A stretch of 64,000 bases of DNA, from assembly GCF_023635005.1 (NCBI RefSeq), contig NZ_JAMLJM010000003.1, positions 186,001-250,000 of the forward strand, read 5' to 3'. This stretch comes from Flavobacterium luminosum (GTDB taxonomy: Bacteria; Bacteroidota; Bacteroidia; Flavobacteriales; Flavobacteriaceae). The translations under genes and the position numbers were made by a program. The notes beneath the pieces are model-generated. The model did no database searches and was not told the DNA's origin. It was given only the letters and a program-made list of their open reading frames with translations. Shown one piece after another: positions 25,798 through 35,799 of this stretch (positions are counted from its first letter, which is position 1; every line of letters starts with the position of its first letter).

Positions 25798-26688
25798 ATG
25801 TCAAAAAGTATTACTTACTATCTCACGCTATTCGTCATCCGAATGAAGGGAATAAAAAAAGCTTTCCGTCAAGATCCGATTGATTATATCTCCATACGTA
25901 AGAACGATGTTCACGATCCTCAGAGCTCCTATTTCCAATCTTTAGCTCCCAAAACCTATACGATTGGTGAAACCAAGATTACCGAAATAAAAAAAGAGCC
26001 CTCCTCCCAAAAACTCCTGCTGTATATTCACGGAGGTGCTTTTATATCTGGACCTTCACAACATCATTGGGATAGTTTAGAAAAAATAATCCAACACACT
26101 AATCACACAGTTTGGATGTGTACGTACCCGAAAGCACCTGAGTATAAAATACATCAAATCTCTGACAATATTGACGCTGTTTACCACTCTGCCCTTGAGC
26201 ACTATGCCCCGGAGAACATTACTATTATGGGAGATTCGGCAGGTGGAACCTTGGCGATAGGACTAACCCAACGATTGGTGTCACAAACCCATCGTTTACC
26301 ATCAAAACTGATCTTACTTTCTCCCGTTTTGAATTCTTCTTTTGAAAACCAAGCTATAGAAGCAATTGATCCAAAAGATCCTATGCTCAGCAAAAAAGGG
26401 GTTGTAAGCGCTAAAGAAATGTGCCTTAATGATGGTGACACTCTTGCAACACTTGCCCTGTCACCAATACATGGACTTTTCGAAGGCTTTCCTACTACCT
26501 ATTTATTTATCGCAACCCATGATATCACTTATCCGGATCAGCTTTTATTCTGTGAAAAACTTGAACGTGCCGGTGTTAGGCATACGGTTATCACCGGAAA
26601 AGAAATGCCTCATATTTGGCCTTTATTACCTGTTATGAAGGAAGCTAAACAAGCACTTCAACAAATCATTAGTATTATCAATACCTAA
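25798..26688 (+). CDS. Alpha/beta hydrolase (hormone-sensitive-lipase-like esterase)
   Basis: 296 residues with no signal peptide. The oxyanion-hole motif LLYIHGGAFI (near 77-86), the nucleophile elbow GDSAGG, the acid in THDITYPDQ and a late MPHIWPLLP His complete an HSL/GDXG-type hydrolase. It probably acts on short acyl esters. The natural substrate is unknown. It is transcribed away from the exporter operon and ends at the bidirectional terminator near 26870. Confidence 0.85.
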   Translation: MSKSITYYLTLFVIRMKGIKKAFRQDPIDYISIRKNDVHDPQSSYFQSLAPKTYTIGETKITEIKKEPSSQKLLLYIHGGAFISGPSQHHWDSLEKIIQHTNHTVWMCTYPKAPEYKIHQISDNIDAVYHSALEHYAPENITIMGDSAGGTLAIGLTQRLVSQTHRLPSKLILLSPVLNSSFENQAIEAIDPKDPMLSKKGVVSAKEMCLNDGDTLATLALSPIHGLFEGFPTTYLFIATHDITYPDQLLFCEKLERAGVRHTVITGKEMPHIWPLLPVMKEAKQALQQIISIINT

Positions 26689-26854
26689 TATCTCCTCATA
26701 AAACCCACACAGGGAGAAATTCTGTTGCCTTGCCTTTTTTCTTTATACATAAGGCATGACTGGATTTTTTTACTTTCTATTCTAAATCGTAGGCATTTAC
26801 CCTTTCTTTCACTCCTACTTTATGGATCCATGAATTCCTTCACACCAACCTAAA

Positions 26855-26887
26855 AAAAAGAGCCTGATGGTCGATCAGGCTCTTTTT
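26855..26887. terminator. Bidirectional terminator between hydrolase and M4 protease genes
   Basis: AGAGCCTGAT / ATCAGGCTCT stem (26859-26868 and 26874-26883) with A and T runs on both flanks. It serves both converging genes. Confidence 0.9.
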
Positions 26888-26921
26888 AATTTTCTGTACT
26901 TGAAGCACATTAGTATGAAGA

Positions 26922-29912
26922 TTATTCTACCATTATTCGTTTTGCTTCTCTTTTCCCATCGCTTTCAACGTTCAAGATATAAACTCCTGAGCCTAGTGCG
27001 TTCAGATTGATTTCTTTGTTAAAAATTGATCCTTGACCAGCGAAAACTTGATTGTATACTGAACGACCTCTCAAATCAAATACCTTAATAGTCACTTCAT
27101 CCGAAGACGATAGCACCACATTGAAAGTACCGTTGGAAGGATTAGGATACACTGCAAACTTTTCAAAAGCATTTTCTTTTTGGCTTAGGGTACCTTGAAT
27201 CACAAAATTATCGATGAATACACCATTACCCCCTACTGCATCATCAGACACAAAGGTAAATCTAAAAATAGCATTAGATGGTGCTCCTAATTCTGTTAAA
27301 GAATGGGTGTATTTTCTTTTTTCTCCATTCATTCCGTTTCCTTCCGTTGGGGCCGTAGCATAATCACCGGTCCATTGTTTTCCTATACAATTGAAACAAT
27401 CGTTTCCATCTGGCAGTCTAGAACTATTGTACCAATTAGGGTCATTCATTGTACCTAAAACTTTCCATGTAGCTCCTGAATCTGTTGAATACTCAAAATA
27501 CATAAGATCCCAGTTAGACTCCAAGTCAAAAGCCATATCAAAACTTACCGTAGGATTTGACACCGTAGCCAAATTATAACATTGGGACACCAGATAAGAA
27601 GTTGTCTTATTCGGATAATCTCCGACTAATTTCGTTGCATACCCCGAAGAATTACCCGTTACTGCAGCGGTTATTTTTGTTTTATTAATAGCTCCTCTTT
27701 CCCAAACTGTGTTTGATTTACCGTTGGAATCAATGGCTACCAAAACATCAGCCGGTGTTTCAAAAGTACTCACCGTTCCTATAGTACCATTATCATTAAC
27801 CACTAACACTACTGATTTTGAATTATTTGACGCATTCGCATCACTAGTTGTGGTGGTCGAAACATTCAACGTATGAATGCCGCGAGTCAATCCTGAAACC
27901 GGAATATTTTGCACTACTTGTGAACAATTACTCAAATTTCCAGTCCAATTTATTGTTGTATTAGCACCGCCATCTACATTATAGCTAATCGTCACAGCCG
28001 TCAACGGTGAAGTTCCTCCGTTTTCAATAACGATAGTAGGGCTAAATACCGCATTACACGAAACATCAGCATTTCCTCCCGATATTGCCTTAAGTGCAAC
28101 ATCGATTGTCGGACTAGTAAAAGCATCCCCAACGTTAACCGCATACCACGCATTAGTTACCGCTTCTACTTCAGGACTTGTTGTACAATATAAGGCACTT
28201 GCCACCGCTATCGTTGCATTTCTAGCATCCATGAAAGTCGCATTAGGGGTTAAATAATCTCTTTCTGCCAAATAGGCAATTTGAGATGACTTTGTCATAC
28301 CAATACCAGTCACATTATACGTATCTGGAACCGGCGCATCATTCGTTCCTGATTTGCCTGCTGTTACAATGTAAAACCAGTGGTTAAGGACTCCACTATT
28401 AGTATGTACCCCACACCAATCATTTGCTTTTGTTGGTGTACAAGCCCCATCATCAGCAGTTGTAATATAGTTAGCACCTAGAAAAGTATCGGGTTGAGAA
28501 GCTGACTTAGGATAACTCATAGAACGCAAGTACCCCCCGTAAGCAGCACTCGTAATTTCTTCCCCAATTTTCCACACTGCAGCTGTTCCCGGCGATGCAG
28601 TATCTGCCGGAGCATTTAAATTACCAAACTTCGCGTATTGTTCTATACAAGCTCCCCAAATATCCGAAAAGCCTTCATTCAAAGCTCCCGATTGATTTTG
28701 ATAGGCCAAATTCGCCGTGTACGTACACACCGCATGACCAATTTCATGGCCACAAACATCCACTGAAGTCAATGGGCCTTTAAAAACAGTATATCCATCC
28801 CCATAGGTCATCACACTTCCATTCCAAAACGCATTATCATAACCTCTGTTAGGTGGAGTCGTACTATCATCATAATGAACAAAACTCTTGATTTGCGCCC
28901 CCTTGTCATCGTAGCTATTTCTATTGAAAATATCTTTAAAAAAATCGTAGGTTTTCATTGCTCCCCAGTGTGCATCTAAGGCTGCGTTGTCTTTCGTTGA
29001 AGAAGTTGAAGCATAATTACCATCATTCCAAACATTATCTGTATCCGTAAAATGGATCAAATTATAAGAAGGAGCATAATTAGAATTATAGGTTACTATT
29101 CCATCTCCTCTAGTAGCATCATTTAAAACATATTTTCCTAGACTAATATCATAAGAAGTCTCTATATTTCTTGTCCCACTGTATCGCGTTGCCGCTGTTC
29201 CAGTCGCAAATAAAGGTCCAAGAACTGCCTCTTCAACTTTTTTTGCATTACTTTTAATTTCTTCGTTCGAAATTATACGATTGGCGTGTTTAATGACTGG
29301 ATTTTGGTATAATATCTCACCTGAATGTGCATCTACATAAATTTCCATTCTAGAAATTGGCTCCACCGCATAAATATCATATTTATAGGCTAAACGCACC
29401 TCAGCTGTTTTTACTAAAGGAAATATCAACAATTCACCCTTAGGCTTTTGGTAATCCATTGCCTGAGAAGCAGTAAAATCTTCCCATAAATATTTTTTAG
29501 CTTCTACAGACTTTTCTGCAATGGCAAATGCTTCTTGTTTGGACAACTTAGGAGTAAGATTTAAATTTTGAGGATTGTACAACTCTCCATTAACCATCTC
29601 CACATTTCCATTTCGGGCATGCGTAATTACTGTCGCAAATTCCACTTTCAATCCCTTGTAAAATTGTTGATGTTTCTGATGTGAAAGCCCTGAAAAATCG
29701 GAAGTTTCCGATTGAAGTTCAAAAGTATTTTTAGCATCTAATCCATACGCCTTACCAAATTGTTTTAGCACTGACTCTCTTGAGGAAGGAGTTTCTAATC
29801 GCATACTTCTTTGGTACGCTTCTTTTGGATTGTAGATTCTATTGTCCTGAGCCCTTATCCCGAAAGACACCAAAACGATAGTAGACAAACATAAAAGGTA
29901 TTTTTTCCTCAT
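26922..29912 (-). CDS. Secreted M4 (thermolysin-like) metalloprotease with T9SS sorting domain
   Basis: 996 residues. Signal peptide, FTP/PepSY-type propeptide (about 25-205), then the M4 catalytic domain with H389-EIG-H393 and third zinc ligand E413 in GALNEGFSD. C-terminal parts include a CARDB/Ig-like segment (about 600-710), a jelly-roll-like domain with WDLMYFEYSTDSGATW, and a type A sorting domain (FAVYPNPSNGTFNVVL, ending GVYILNVES). It should be secreted as a zymogen through T9SS to digest extracellular protein. It has a duplicated promoter box upstream (29961-29986). Confidence 0.92.
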   Translation of the reverse strand: MRKKYLLCLSTIVLVSFGIRAQDNRIYNPKEAYQRSMRLETPSSRESVLKQFGKAYGLDAKNTFELQSETSDFSGLSHQKHQQFYKGLKVEFATVITHARNGNVEMVNGELYNPQNLNLTPKLSKQEAFAIAEKSVEAKKYLWEDFTASQAMDYQKPKGELLIFPLVKTAEVRLAYKYDIYAVEPISRMEIYVDAHSGEILYQNPVIKHANRIISNEEIKSNAKKVEEAVLGPLFATGTAATRYSGTRNIETSYDISLGKYVLNDATRGDGIVTYNSNYAPSYNLIHFTDTDNVWNDGNYASTSSTKDNAALDAHWGAMKTYDFFKDIFNRNSYDDKGAQIKSFVHYDDSTTPPNRGYDNAFWNGSVMTYGDGYTVFKGPLTSVDVCGHEIGHAVCTYTANLAYQNQSGALNEGFSDIWGACIEQYAKFGNLNAPADTASPGTAAVWKIGEEITSAAYGGYLRSMSYPKSASQPDTFLGANYITTADDGACTPTKANDWCGVHTNSGVLNHWFYIVTAGKSGTNDAPVPDTYNVTGIGMTKSSQIAYLAERDYLTPNATFMDARNATIAVASALYCTTSPEVEAVTNAWYAVNVGDAFTSPTIDVALKAISGGNADVSCNAVFSPTIVIENGGTSPLTAVTISYNVDGGANTTINWTGNLSNCSQVVQNIPVSGLTRGIHTLNVSTTTTSDANASNNSKSVVLVVNDNGTIGTVSTFETPADVLVAIDSNGKSNTVWERGAINKTKITAAVTGNSSGYATKLVGDYPNKTTSYLVSQCYNLATVSNPTVSFDMAFDLESNWDLMYFEYSTDSGATWKVLGTMNDPNWYNSSRLPDGNDCFNCIGKQWTGDYATAPTEGNGMNGEKRKYTHSLTELGAPSNAIFRFTFVSDDAVGGNGVFIDNFVIQGTLSQKENAFEKFAVYPNPSNGTFNVVLSSSDEVTIKVFDLRGRSVYNQVFAGQGSIFNKEINLNALGSGVYILNVESDGKREAKRIMVE

Positions 29913-29955
29913 AAGATTATTTTAGATTTTTCAAAAATACCAAATAAAGTGTTAA

Positions 29956-29991
29956 AAAAACAAATATACCTTTAAAAACAAATATACCTTT
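29956..29991 (-). promoter_or_regulatory. Tandem duplication of an 18-nt block carrying a -7 box
   Basis: Plus-strand block AAAAACAAATATACCTTT occurs twice head to tail (18-nt period), followed by a partial third unit. Each copy contains TATATTTG on the minus strand (29968-29961 and 29986-29979), an exact -7 box for the M4 protease gene. Two initiation sites 18 nt apart are possible. Confidence 0.6.
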
Positions 29992-30119
29992 AAAAACAAA
30001 AAATATTTATACTATTATTGGTGTCTAAATATTGAGTAATCTAAATTATCTCTCTACAAGTACTCGATCGTACAATAGTTTGAATCTACTATTATCCCCT
30101 ATGCTCTGTGTACTTCTTT

Positions 30120-31154
30120 TTAAAAATTCACTTCCCATCGCTCATGAGGATTGTAAAACAATTGCCCTTTTCGGACTTCTAGCGGCGCGGGAAAATTATT
30201 CACATAAAGTCCACCCGTTCCTAGTCCCTGAGGCATCGTATTTTGTTTGGTATAGGTATATTGTGCAATTGCATTTAATCCTATATTGGATTCTAGTGCC
30301 GAGGTAATCCACCATCCTATCTGGTATTTTTCTGCTAAGGCTATCCATTCGTCTGTACCTCGAAATCCACCTATAAAACTAGGTTTTAAAATAATGTATT
30401 GCGGTTGAATCTTTATCAACACCTTTTCTTTTTCCTTTTTATCGAAAACACCAATGAGTTCTTCATCCAAGGCGATTGGCAAGGAGGTATTTTGACACAA
30501 TTGGGCCATGACTTCCGCTTGCCCTTGTCGGATGGGTTGTTCAATGCTTTGTAAAGAAAATTCGGCCAACCGTTTCAATTTTTGTTCTGCTTCCTCGGGA
30601 GTAAAAGCACCATTGGCATCGACCCTAATTTCTATTTGTTCTGGGGTAAAATGTTGTCTGATTAAATGCAGCAATTGCAATTCTTTTTCAAAATCGATTG
30701 CTCCAATTTTTAATTTTATACAGGTGAAACCTTGCTCGATTTTTTCTTCGATTTGTTGTTTCATAAACCCCTCATCCCCCATCCAAATGAGTCCATTGAT
30801 GGGTATTGATTTTTCTCCACGAGTGAATTCTGACGGAAATAAGTCATACGGATTTTTGGAAGCTAACGATAAGAAAGCCATTTCTACTCCCATTTGAATG
30901 GACGGAAACTCCGAAAGAGCTTCCCAAAGTGCCTCTTTTCCTAAATGGATATTTTGGCAAACCCATTGCAACTTTTCTTCATAATCCGGTCTATCGTCCG
31001 CCGATAATCCTCTCAAAAGACCACATTCCCCTATGCCTATTTTGCCATTATCTTCAACTTGTAAAAACCAAGTTTCTTTTTGGGTTAAAATTCCTCTAGA
31101 AGTTCCCGAAGGTTGTTTAAAATCGAGAAGGTATTTCTTATAAGTTGCTTTCAT
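30120..31154 (-). CDS. menC: o-Succinylbenzoate synthase
   Basis: 344 residues of the enolase superfamily. The barrel carries the catalytic Lys in CIKLKIGA, metal ligands in RVDANGAFTPEEA (Asp), SIEQPI (Glu) and IALDEELIG (Asp/Glu), and the second Lys in YIILKPSFIGGF. MenC dehydrates SHCHC to o-succinylbenzoate in menaquinone synthesis. It is near menA, menB and menD on the same strand but separated by a TPR gene and an MBL gene. No menE is present next to it in this window. Confidence 0.92.
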   Translation of the reverse strand: MKATYKKYLLDFKQPSGTSRGILTQKETWFLQVEDNGKIGIGECGLLRGLSADDRPDYEEKLQWVCQNIHLGKEALWEALSEFPSIQMGVEMAFLSLASKNPYDLFPSEFTRGEKSIPINGLIWMGDEGFMKQQIEEKIEQGFTCIKLKIGAIDFEKELQLLHLIRQHFTPEQIEIRVDANGAFTPEEAEQKLKRLAEFSLQSIEQPIRQGQAEVMAQLCQNTSLPIALDEELIGVFDKKEKEKVLIKIQPQYIILKPSFIGGFRGTDEWIALAEKYQIGWWITSALESNIGLNAIAQYTYTKQNTMPQGLGTGGLYVNNFPAPLEVRKGQLFYNPHERWEVNF

Positions 31155-31226
31155 TATTTTACCGCATTAATATCCGAGGTTTTTGCTGTATGCTATCCCT
31201 TCAATGTGTTCGAATCCAATTGTATT

Positions 31227-32441
31227 TTACTCCAAAAGTTTCTTCACTTTTTCAATATTTTCTTGAGGAAGTGTTGTATTTAAAAAGTTCTCTAAATCAA
31301 GCATGGCTTTGTCTTTCCAAGATTGAGTGGCTGAAATATTTTGGTCTTTATAGCGCTTGTGAATTTCCTTTGCTTTGGAAAACTCATCCAAAAACATGTA
31401 GACGTGTGCCAGATTCATTTGAACGTTTAACTCTCCAGCATCTATTTTTTCTGCCGTCTTGAACGTTTGCAATGCTTTTTCAAACTGTTTGGTGTTTAGG
31501 TACATTTCTCCCAAGACATTCCATTGCAGTGCAGTTGCTTTGGATTTGGAAACCACCTTGCCTTTCATCAGCGTAATGGCAGCCTCCGGATTTCCCTTTT
31601 GAAACAGTTGCTTGGCTTTTATCGTCATGGCATCACCATAGCCGTTTGGCAAACCAATTTCTACAAAAGTATTTTCCTGATGTTTTTCAACAAAAAGCAT
31701 TTTTTCCTCTGAAGTCAAGAACTGATAATCGTTAAAACGATATTCTTCTTTCATTTTTTCAGCCAGTTTTACGTAAAACTTTTTTCTGATTTCATTCTCT
31801 TTAAGAAAATCCAAAGGAAATAGTGTCGTTAACTCTTCGGTTAGTTTTTTAGTTGTATTAGCATTCCATCCTCGACTGGCTTTTGCATCGACCCAAGGAA
31901 CAATTTCTAGAACGATTTTTGCTTTCATCATCCAATTGGTATTTTTAAATACAAACCAAATATTGGTGGCGTCATCTTCCAGACAAATATTTTTAGACAA
32001 TGAAATTACTTTTGCGTCTTTACTTACCGGATTTTTTTGGTACACACATGCTTTTTCAAACTTTTCATCCCCTACAAAGGTTATTGCGTTGGTTTGATTC
32101 TGAAAAATAGCATAAGTACATTTATCATTTCCCGAAATATTTGAAACCAATGAAATCGCACTTCCAGCCCCTTTTCCAATGTAGTAGGGATCGGGAATGG
32201 CTTTTAGCACGGAAGCCAAATCGTTGACCATTTTCTGATTTTCATCTAATAATGTGATTCGGTAGACAAATTCGGTAGTCCCCACAGGGAAATCTTCCGA
32301 TTTTACTATTATTTTTTCTCCTGCAGCCAGTTTAATTTCTTTATTGGTCATTCGTTGGTTGTCCCAATACCCATTTGTTCCCTGTGCCTGTAACCCCATT
32401 GTACTGAACCACAACAGCAGTGATACGATGATCGATTTCAT
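31227..32441 (-). CDS. Secreted protein with TPR repeats, unknown function
   Basis: 404 residues from the ATG at 32441, which gives a clean signal peptide (MKSIIVSLLLWFSTMGLQAQ). An ORF extending to 32525 overlaps a terminator and was rejected. The N-terminal half is a beta-rich domain (EKIIVKSEDFPVGTTEFVYR) without a known name. The C-terminal half has about three TPR-like helix pairs (LQWNVLGEMYLNTKQFEKAL, LNVQMNLAHVYMFLDEFSKA). It is probably periplasmic and binds a partner protein. It lies within the men region, apparently as a separate transcription unit. Confidence 0.75.
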   Translation of the reverse strand: MKSIIVSLLLWFSTMGLQAQGTNGYWDNQRMTNKEIKLAAGEKIIVKSEDFPVGTTEFVYRITLLDENQKMVNDLASVLKAIPDPYYIGKGAGSAISLVSNISGNDKCTYAIFQNQTNAITFVGDEKFEKACVYQKNPVSKDAKVISLSKNICLEDDATNIWFVFKNTNWMMKAKIVLEIVPWVDAKASRGWNANTTKKLTEELTTLFPLDFLKENEIRKKFYVKLAEKMKEEYRFNDYQFLTSEEKMLFVEKHQENTFVEIGLPNGYGDAMTIKAKQLFQKGNPEAAITLMKGKVVSKSKATALQWNVLGEMYLNTKQFEKALQTFKTAEKIDAGELNVQMNLAHVYMFLDEFSKAKEIHKRYKDQNISATQSWKDKAMLDLENFLNTTLPQENIEKVKKLLE

Positions 32442-32486
32442 TATTTCGTTTTGACTATTACTCCTATCCAAGATTTTTTTCATCAT

Positions 32487-32542
32487 TAAAAAACCCAAAG
32501 AAACTTGCTTCACTTCTGAGAGCATCGGCTATTTCTTTGGGT
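32487..32542 (-). terminator. Terminator after the MBL-fold gene
   Basis: 11-bp arms ACCCAAAGAAA / TTTCTTTGGGT (32542-32532 and 32503-32493 on the minus strand) with a 28-nt loop and T6. It separates menB-menA-MBL from the downstream TPR gene. Confidence 0.65.
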
Positions 32543-32554
32543 CTATTCGAGGGT

Positions 32555-33232
32555 TTACAGTTCGATACTTGCCCCTATTTCTAATAACAATAACTCTTTA
32601 TTCGCTTCGACAAACTTGTTTTTGGCTTGTTCGTGGTTGATTTCAATAAACCCAAACGTATCATAGTGGTACCCTAAGATCTTGTTACACTCTAAAAAAT
32701 CAGAGGCAATGACAGCATCTTCCACGTCCATTGTGAAATTACTTCCTATTGGCAAAACAGCCAAATCTAATTTTGTTCGCATCGGAATCAGTTTCATATC
32801 GGTAGTTAGAGCCGTATCTCCTGCGATGTAAATATTTTTATGCTCTCCTTGGATGACAAAACCTCCTGGTTGCCCACCATATTTTCCATCTTCGAATGAA
32901 CTGGTATGTATCGCGTTCACGTATTTCACCGTTCCAAAATCGAATTTCCAACTTCCTCCGTGATTCATTGGATGGTATTGAAGCCCTTTGCCAGCATAGT
33001 GCACTGCAATTTCATAATTAGAGACCACCACTGCACCCGTTCTTTTAGCCACGGCTTCAACATCAAGGGTATGATCGTTGTGTGCATGAGTCACTAAAAT
33101 ATAATCCGCTTTTATCGTGTTGATGTCAATATGCGCCGCTTTAGGATTTCCTGTTATAAAAGGATCTACTAAAATATGTTTTCCGTCTATTTCTATTCCT
33201 AGACATGCATGTCCATAAAATGTAATTTTCAT
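32555..33232 (-). CDS. Metallo-beta-lactamase-fold hydrolase (UPF0173/UlaG-like)
   Basis: 225 residues, no signal peptide. MBL motifs are intact: TFYGHACLGIEI at the N-terminus, THAHNDHTLD (HxHxDH), HTSSFEDG, IAGDTAL (Asp) and a final LGYHYDTF. The UPF0173 subfamily are metal-dependent hydrolases of unknown substrate. The gene starts 12 nt after menA in the same direction, so it may be co-expressed with menaquinone genes, though a direct role in the pathway is not established. Confidence 0.85.
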   Translation of the reverse strand: MKITFYGHACLGIEIDGKHILVDPFITGNPKAAHIDINTIKADYILVTHAHNDHTLDVEAVAKRTGAVVVSNYEIAVHYAGKGLQYHPMNHGGSWKFDFGTVKYVNAIHTSSFEDGKYGGQPGGFVIQGEHKNIYIAGDTALTTDMKLIPMRTKLDLAVLPIGSNFTMDVEDAVIASDFLECNKILGYHYDTFGFIEINHEQAKNKFVEANKELLLLEIGASIEL

Positions 33233-33244
33233 ACTATAATTTTT

Positions 33245-34174
33245 TTAAAATATTAGTACCATTGCTAAGATTAATGATAGTAAAAATGTACTGATTGCTA
33301 ATTTTTTTAATTGAGGATCCAATCTTCGGTTATCTTCACAGCGATATACCGTTCTTAAATGACTTAGTAGTGGAAAATAGGCCACCAAAAAAGCATACTG
33401 ATCGATTCGGAAACCGTAACCGTTGTAGTTGAATGCAAAAAGTAAAACCAATAGCATTGCTCCACCGACCAAAAAATAATGGTATATTTTGGCCTTTTGA
33501 CCTCCGATGAGCACTACCAACGTATTTTTTCCAGATTTCCTGTCGGACAATTCATCGCGCATGTTGTTCAGGTTCAACACACCAACGCTCAACATTCCTA
33601 TGGCGCAAGCCGGTAAGACTAGTTGCCATGAAAACTCTTTGGAGTATAAGAAATTAACGCCGAGCGTGCTTACCAACCCAAAGAACACAAAGACAAACAC
33701 ATCGCCCAAGCCTCTATATCCGTAGGCCGATTTCCCCACTGTATATTTAACGGCAGCAGCTATTGCGGCTATCCCTAAGAGCAAGAAGAATAAGGAATAC
33801 CACAAATATTCATCATGAAAAGAAACATATATCAATAGAACAGCGCATAGAAAAGTTAATAATCCTGTGATGATCATTGCTTTTTTCATTGCCTGAGGTG
33901 TGATTACCCCACTTTGAATGGCTCGTTCCGGTCCCACTCTGTCTTCATTATCCGTTCCTTTGACTCCATCTCCATAATCGTTCGCGAAATTAGACAGCAC
34001 CTGAAAACCAATAGTGGTCAGTAGTGCCAAGGCTAAGATCTCCCAGTTGAATACCTCTGTAGGAGTGTAGACTGTACTGGTTGGATTATTGAGCGCATAA
34101 ACACTTCCAACTAAAATTCCGGAAACCGAGAGCGGCAAAGTTCTTAAGCGAGCTGCTTCAATCCAATGTTTCAT
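33245..34174 (-). CDS. menA: 1,4-Dihydroxy-2-naphthoate polyprenyltransferase
   Basis: 309 residues, an integral membrane UbiA-family prenyltransferase with about eight or nine helices. The first Asp-rich motif is NFANDYGDGVKGTDN and the second is in NNMRDELSDRKSGK. MenA attaches the polyprenyl chain to DHNA to give demethylmenaquinone. The gene lies 69 nt after menB on the same strand and 12 nt before the MBL-fold gene. Confidence 0.92.
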   Translation of the reverse strand: MKHWIEAARLRTLPLSVSGILVGSVYALNNPTSTVYTPTEVFNWEILALALLTTIGFQVLSNFANDYGDGVKGTDNEDRVGPERAIQSGVITPQAMKKAMIITGLLTFLCAVLLIYVSFHDEYLWYSLFFLLLGIAAIAAAVKYTVGKSAYGYRGLGDVFVFVFFGLVSTLGVNFLYSKEFSWQLVLPACAIGMLSVGVLNLNNMRDELSDRKSGKNTLVVLIGGQKAKIYHYFLVGGAMLLVLLFAFNYNGYGFRIDQYAFLVAYFPLLSHLRTVYRCEDNRRLDPQLKKLAISTFLLSLILAMVLIF

Positions 34175-34243
34175 CCTTGAGAATTTAAAATATTATACCG
34201 TTTATTTTTGTTCAAAATTTCTGAAAAAGTATTGGATACCCTA

Positions 34244-35083
34244 TTATGGCAACCATTTTTTCTCAAAGTTAGGCTTGCGTTTTTCTAGAAAGGCATCGCG
34301 ACCTTCTTTAGCTTCTTCGGTCATGTAAGCCAAGCGTGTGGCTTCTCCGGCAAAAACTTGTTGTCCTACCATTCCGTCGTCGGTTAAATTCATTGCGAAT
34401 TTTAGCATTTTGATGGAGGTTGGCGATTTTGCCAAAATTTCTTGTGCCCATTCGTAGGCTGTATCTTCTAACTCGTCATGCGGAACCACTGCATTGACCA
34501 TTCCCATATCGAAAGCCTCTTGAGCCGAGTAGTTTCTTCCCAAGAAGAATATTTCGCGGGCTTTTTTCTGTCCCACCATTTTAGCGAGATAGGCTGAACC
34601 GTAACCTCCGTCGAAGCTCGTTACATCAGCATCTGTTTGTTTGAAAATAGCATGTTCCTTGCTGGCCAAGGTCATATCGCAAACCACGTGTAAAGAATGT
34701 CCACCCCCTACTGCCCAACCCGGCACCACACAGATTACCGCTTTAGGCATGAAACGAATTAAACGCTGTACCTCCAAGATATTCAATCGATGGTATCCAT
34801 CGTCTCCTACATATCCTTGGTGTCCACGAGCTTTCTGATCTCCACCGCTACAAAAAGACCATACACCATCTTTTGATGAAGGGCCTTCGGCAGATAGCAA
34901 TACTACTCCGATAGAAGTATCTTCTTGGGCATCATGAAATGCCTGTAATAATTCGGCTGTTGTTTTAGGACGAAATGCGTTTCGCACGTCCGGACGATTG
35001 AACGCAATTCTCGCCACCCCATTGCATTTTTTATAGGTAATGTCTTCGAACTCACGTACCGTTTTCCACTCTATTTTACTCAT
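34244..35083 (-). CDS. menB: 1,4-Dihydroxy-2-naphthoyl-CoA synthase
   Basis: 279 residues of the crotonase family. MenB features are the FNRPDVRNAFRPKT segment, the SFCSGGDQKARG loop, GWAVGGGHSLHVVCDM (oxyanion hole) and FDGGYGSAYLA. MenB cyclises o-succinylbenzoyl-CoA to DHNA-CoA. The length and conserved loops are normal. It heads the menB-menA-MBL run. The start ATG at 35083 is preceded by a long non-coding region. Confidence 0.94.
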   Translation of the reverse strand: MSKIEWKTVREFEDITYKKCNGVARIAFNRPDVRNAFRPKTTAELLQAFHDAQEDTSIGVVLLSAEGPSSKDGVWSFCSGGDQKARGHQGYVGDDGYHRLNILEVQRLIRFMPKAVICVVPGWAVGGGHSLHVVCDMTLASKEHAIFKQTDADVTSFDGGYGSAYLAKMVGQKKAREIFFLGRNYSAQEAFDMGMVNAVVPHDELEDTAYEWAQEILAKSPTSIKMLKFAMNLTDDGMVGQQVFAGEATRLAYMTEEAKEGRDAFLEKRKPNFEKKWLP

Positions 35084-35718
35084 CTTTTTTATTATTTGTA
35101 TTGTTCACCTGTGCTTTAGGATTTCTTTTTCCTGCAGGCACTCGCTTTTTTTATTTTATTCTGGTAAAAATACTCCATTTCCAGCAAACTGAAAAAGGTG
35201 TTATGAAAAGAAATCTTACATTCCTATAGCTTCTTTTTTAATTTTAAAAAAATTAAATTTTTTAGTCCATTATATTTTATTTTTTACTAAATTTAATCTA
35301 TTGAAAAATAATACATTATCATTCAAAAAAAAGAATAGTTCATTACGTTATTGATTTAAGATAATCTTTCCAGAAATTGTTAATTTGTTGCTCTTTCTTT
35401 AGTTAAATGCTTAAAAACGGTCATCGTTTATCTGTAAAGCAATGCCTTTAGACGTACTGTTTTTGAAACACCTAAAGCCTAACCCCATGAGTAGCCCCTG
35501 TGGATGAACTGACAGAGACGGTTAGCGAATTATTACGTTACACTCTGTATACGCAATAACGAATCTACAGGCTATAAAGTGAATATGGGAATTTGGACAA
35601 GGACTTTTCTATTGATTTAACAAGAAAGAAACCAAAATGACTGCAATAAAACGTATGATTTTTTTTGCAACCTTGGTTGGACCAAATTATTTCTGAAAGT
35701 TTATTTCTTTTTTTGACC
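35084..35718. other. Intergenic stretch upstream of menB, no gene recognised
   Basis: 635 AT-rich nt. A minus-strand 82-codon ORF covering 35565-35813 runs through the hairpins described next and has no credible start or composition. Short signal-peptide-like runs (for example KKIIRFIAVILVSFLLNQ on the minus strand near 35660) end after about 27 codons and lack a start, so this may be a decayed gene. Confidence 0.45.
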
Positions 35719-35793
35719 GTAAAGCCTTGATTTGCTTTACGTGCTTTCGATTGTCTCGAAGTTTGACATCGATTCCGACGGAGTACTTCGAGA
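35719..35793 (-). other. Two perfect hairpins downstream of the cvfB terminator
   Basis: CGTAAAGC / GCTTTACG (35718-35725 with 35734-35741) and TCTCGAAGT / ACTTCGAGA (35754-35762 with 35785-35793) lie one after the other. They could be a folded RNA element or recombination-type repeats. No family was recognised. Confidence 0.4.
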
Positions 35794-35799
35794 TCCATT

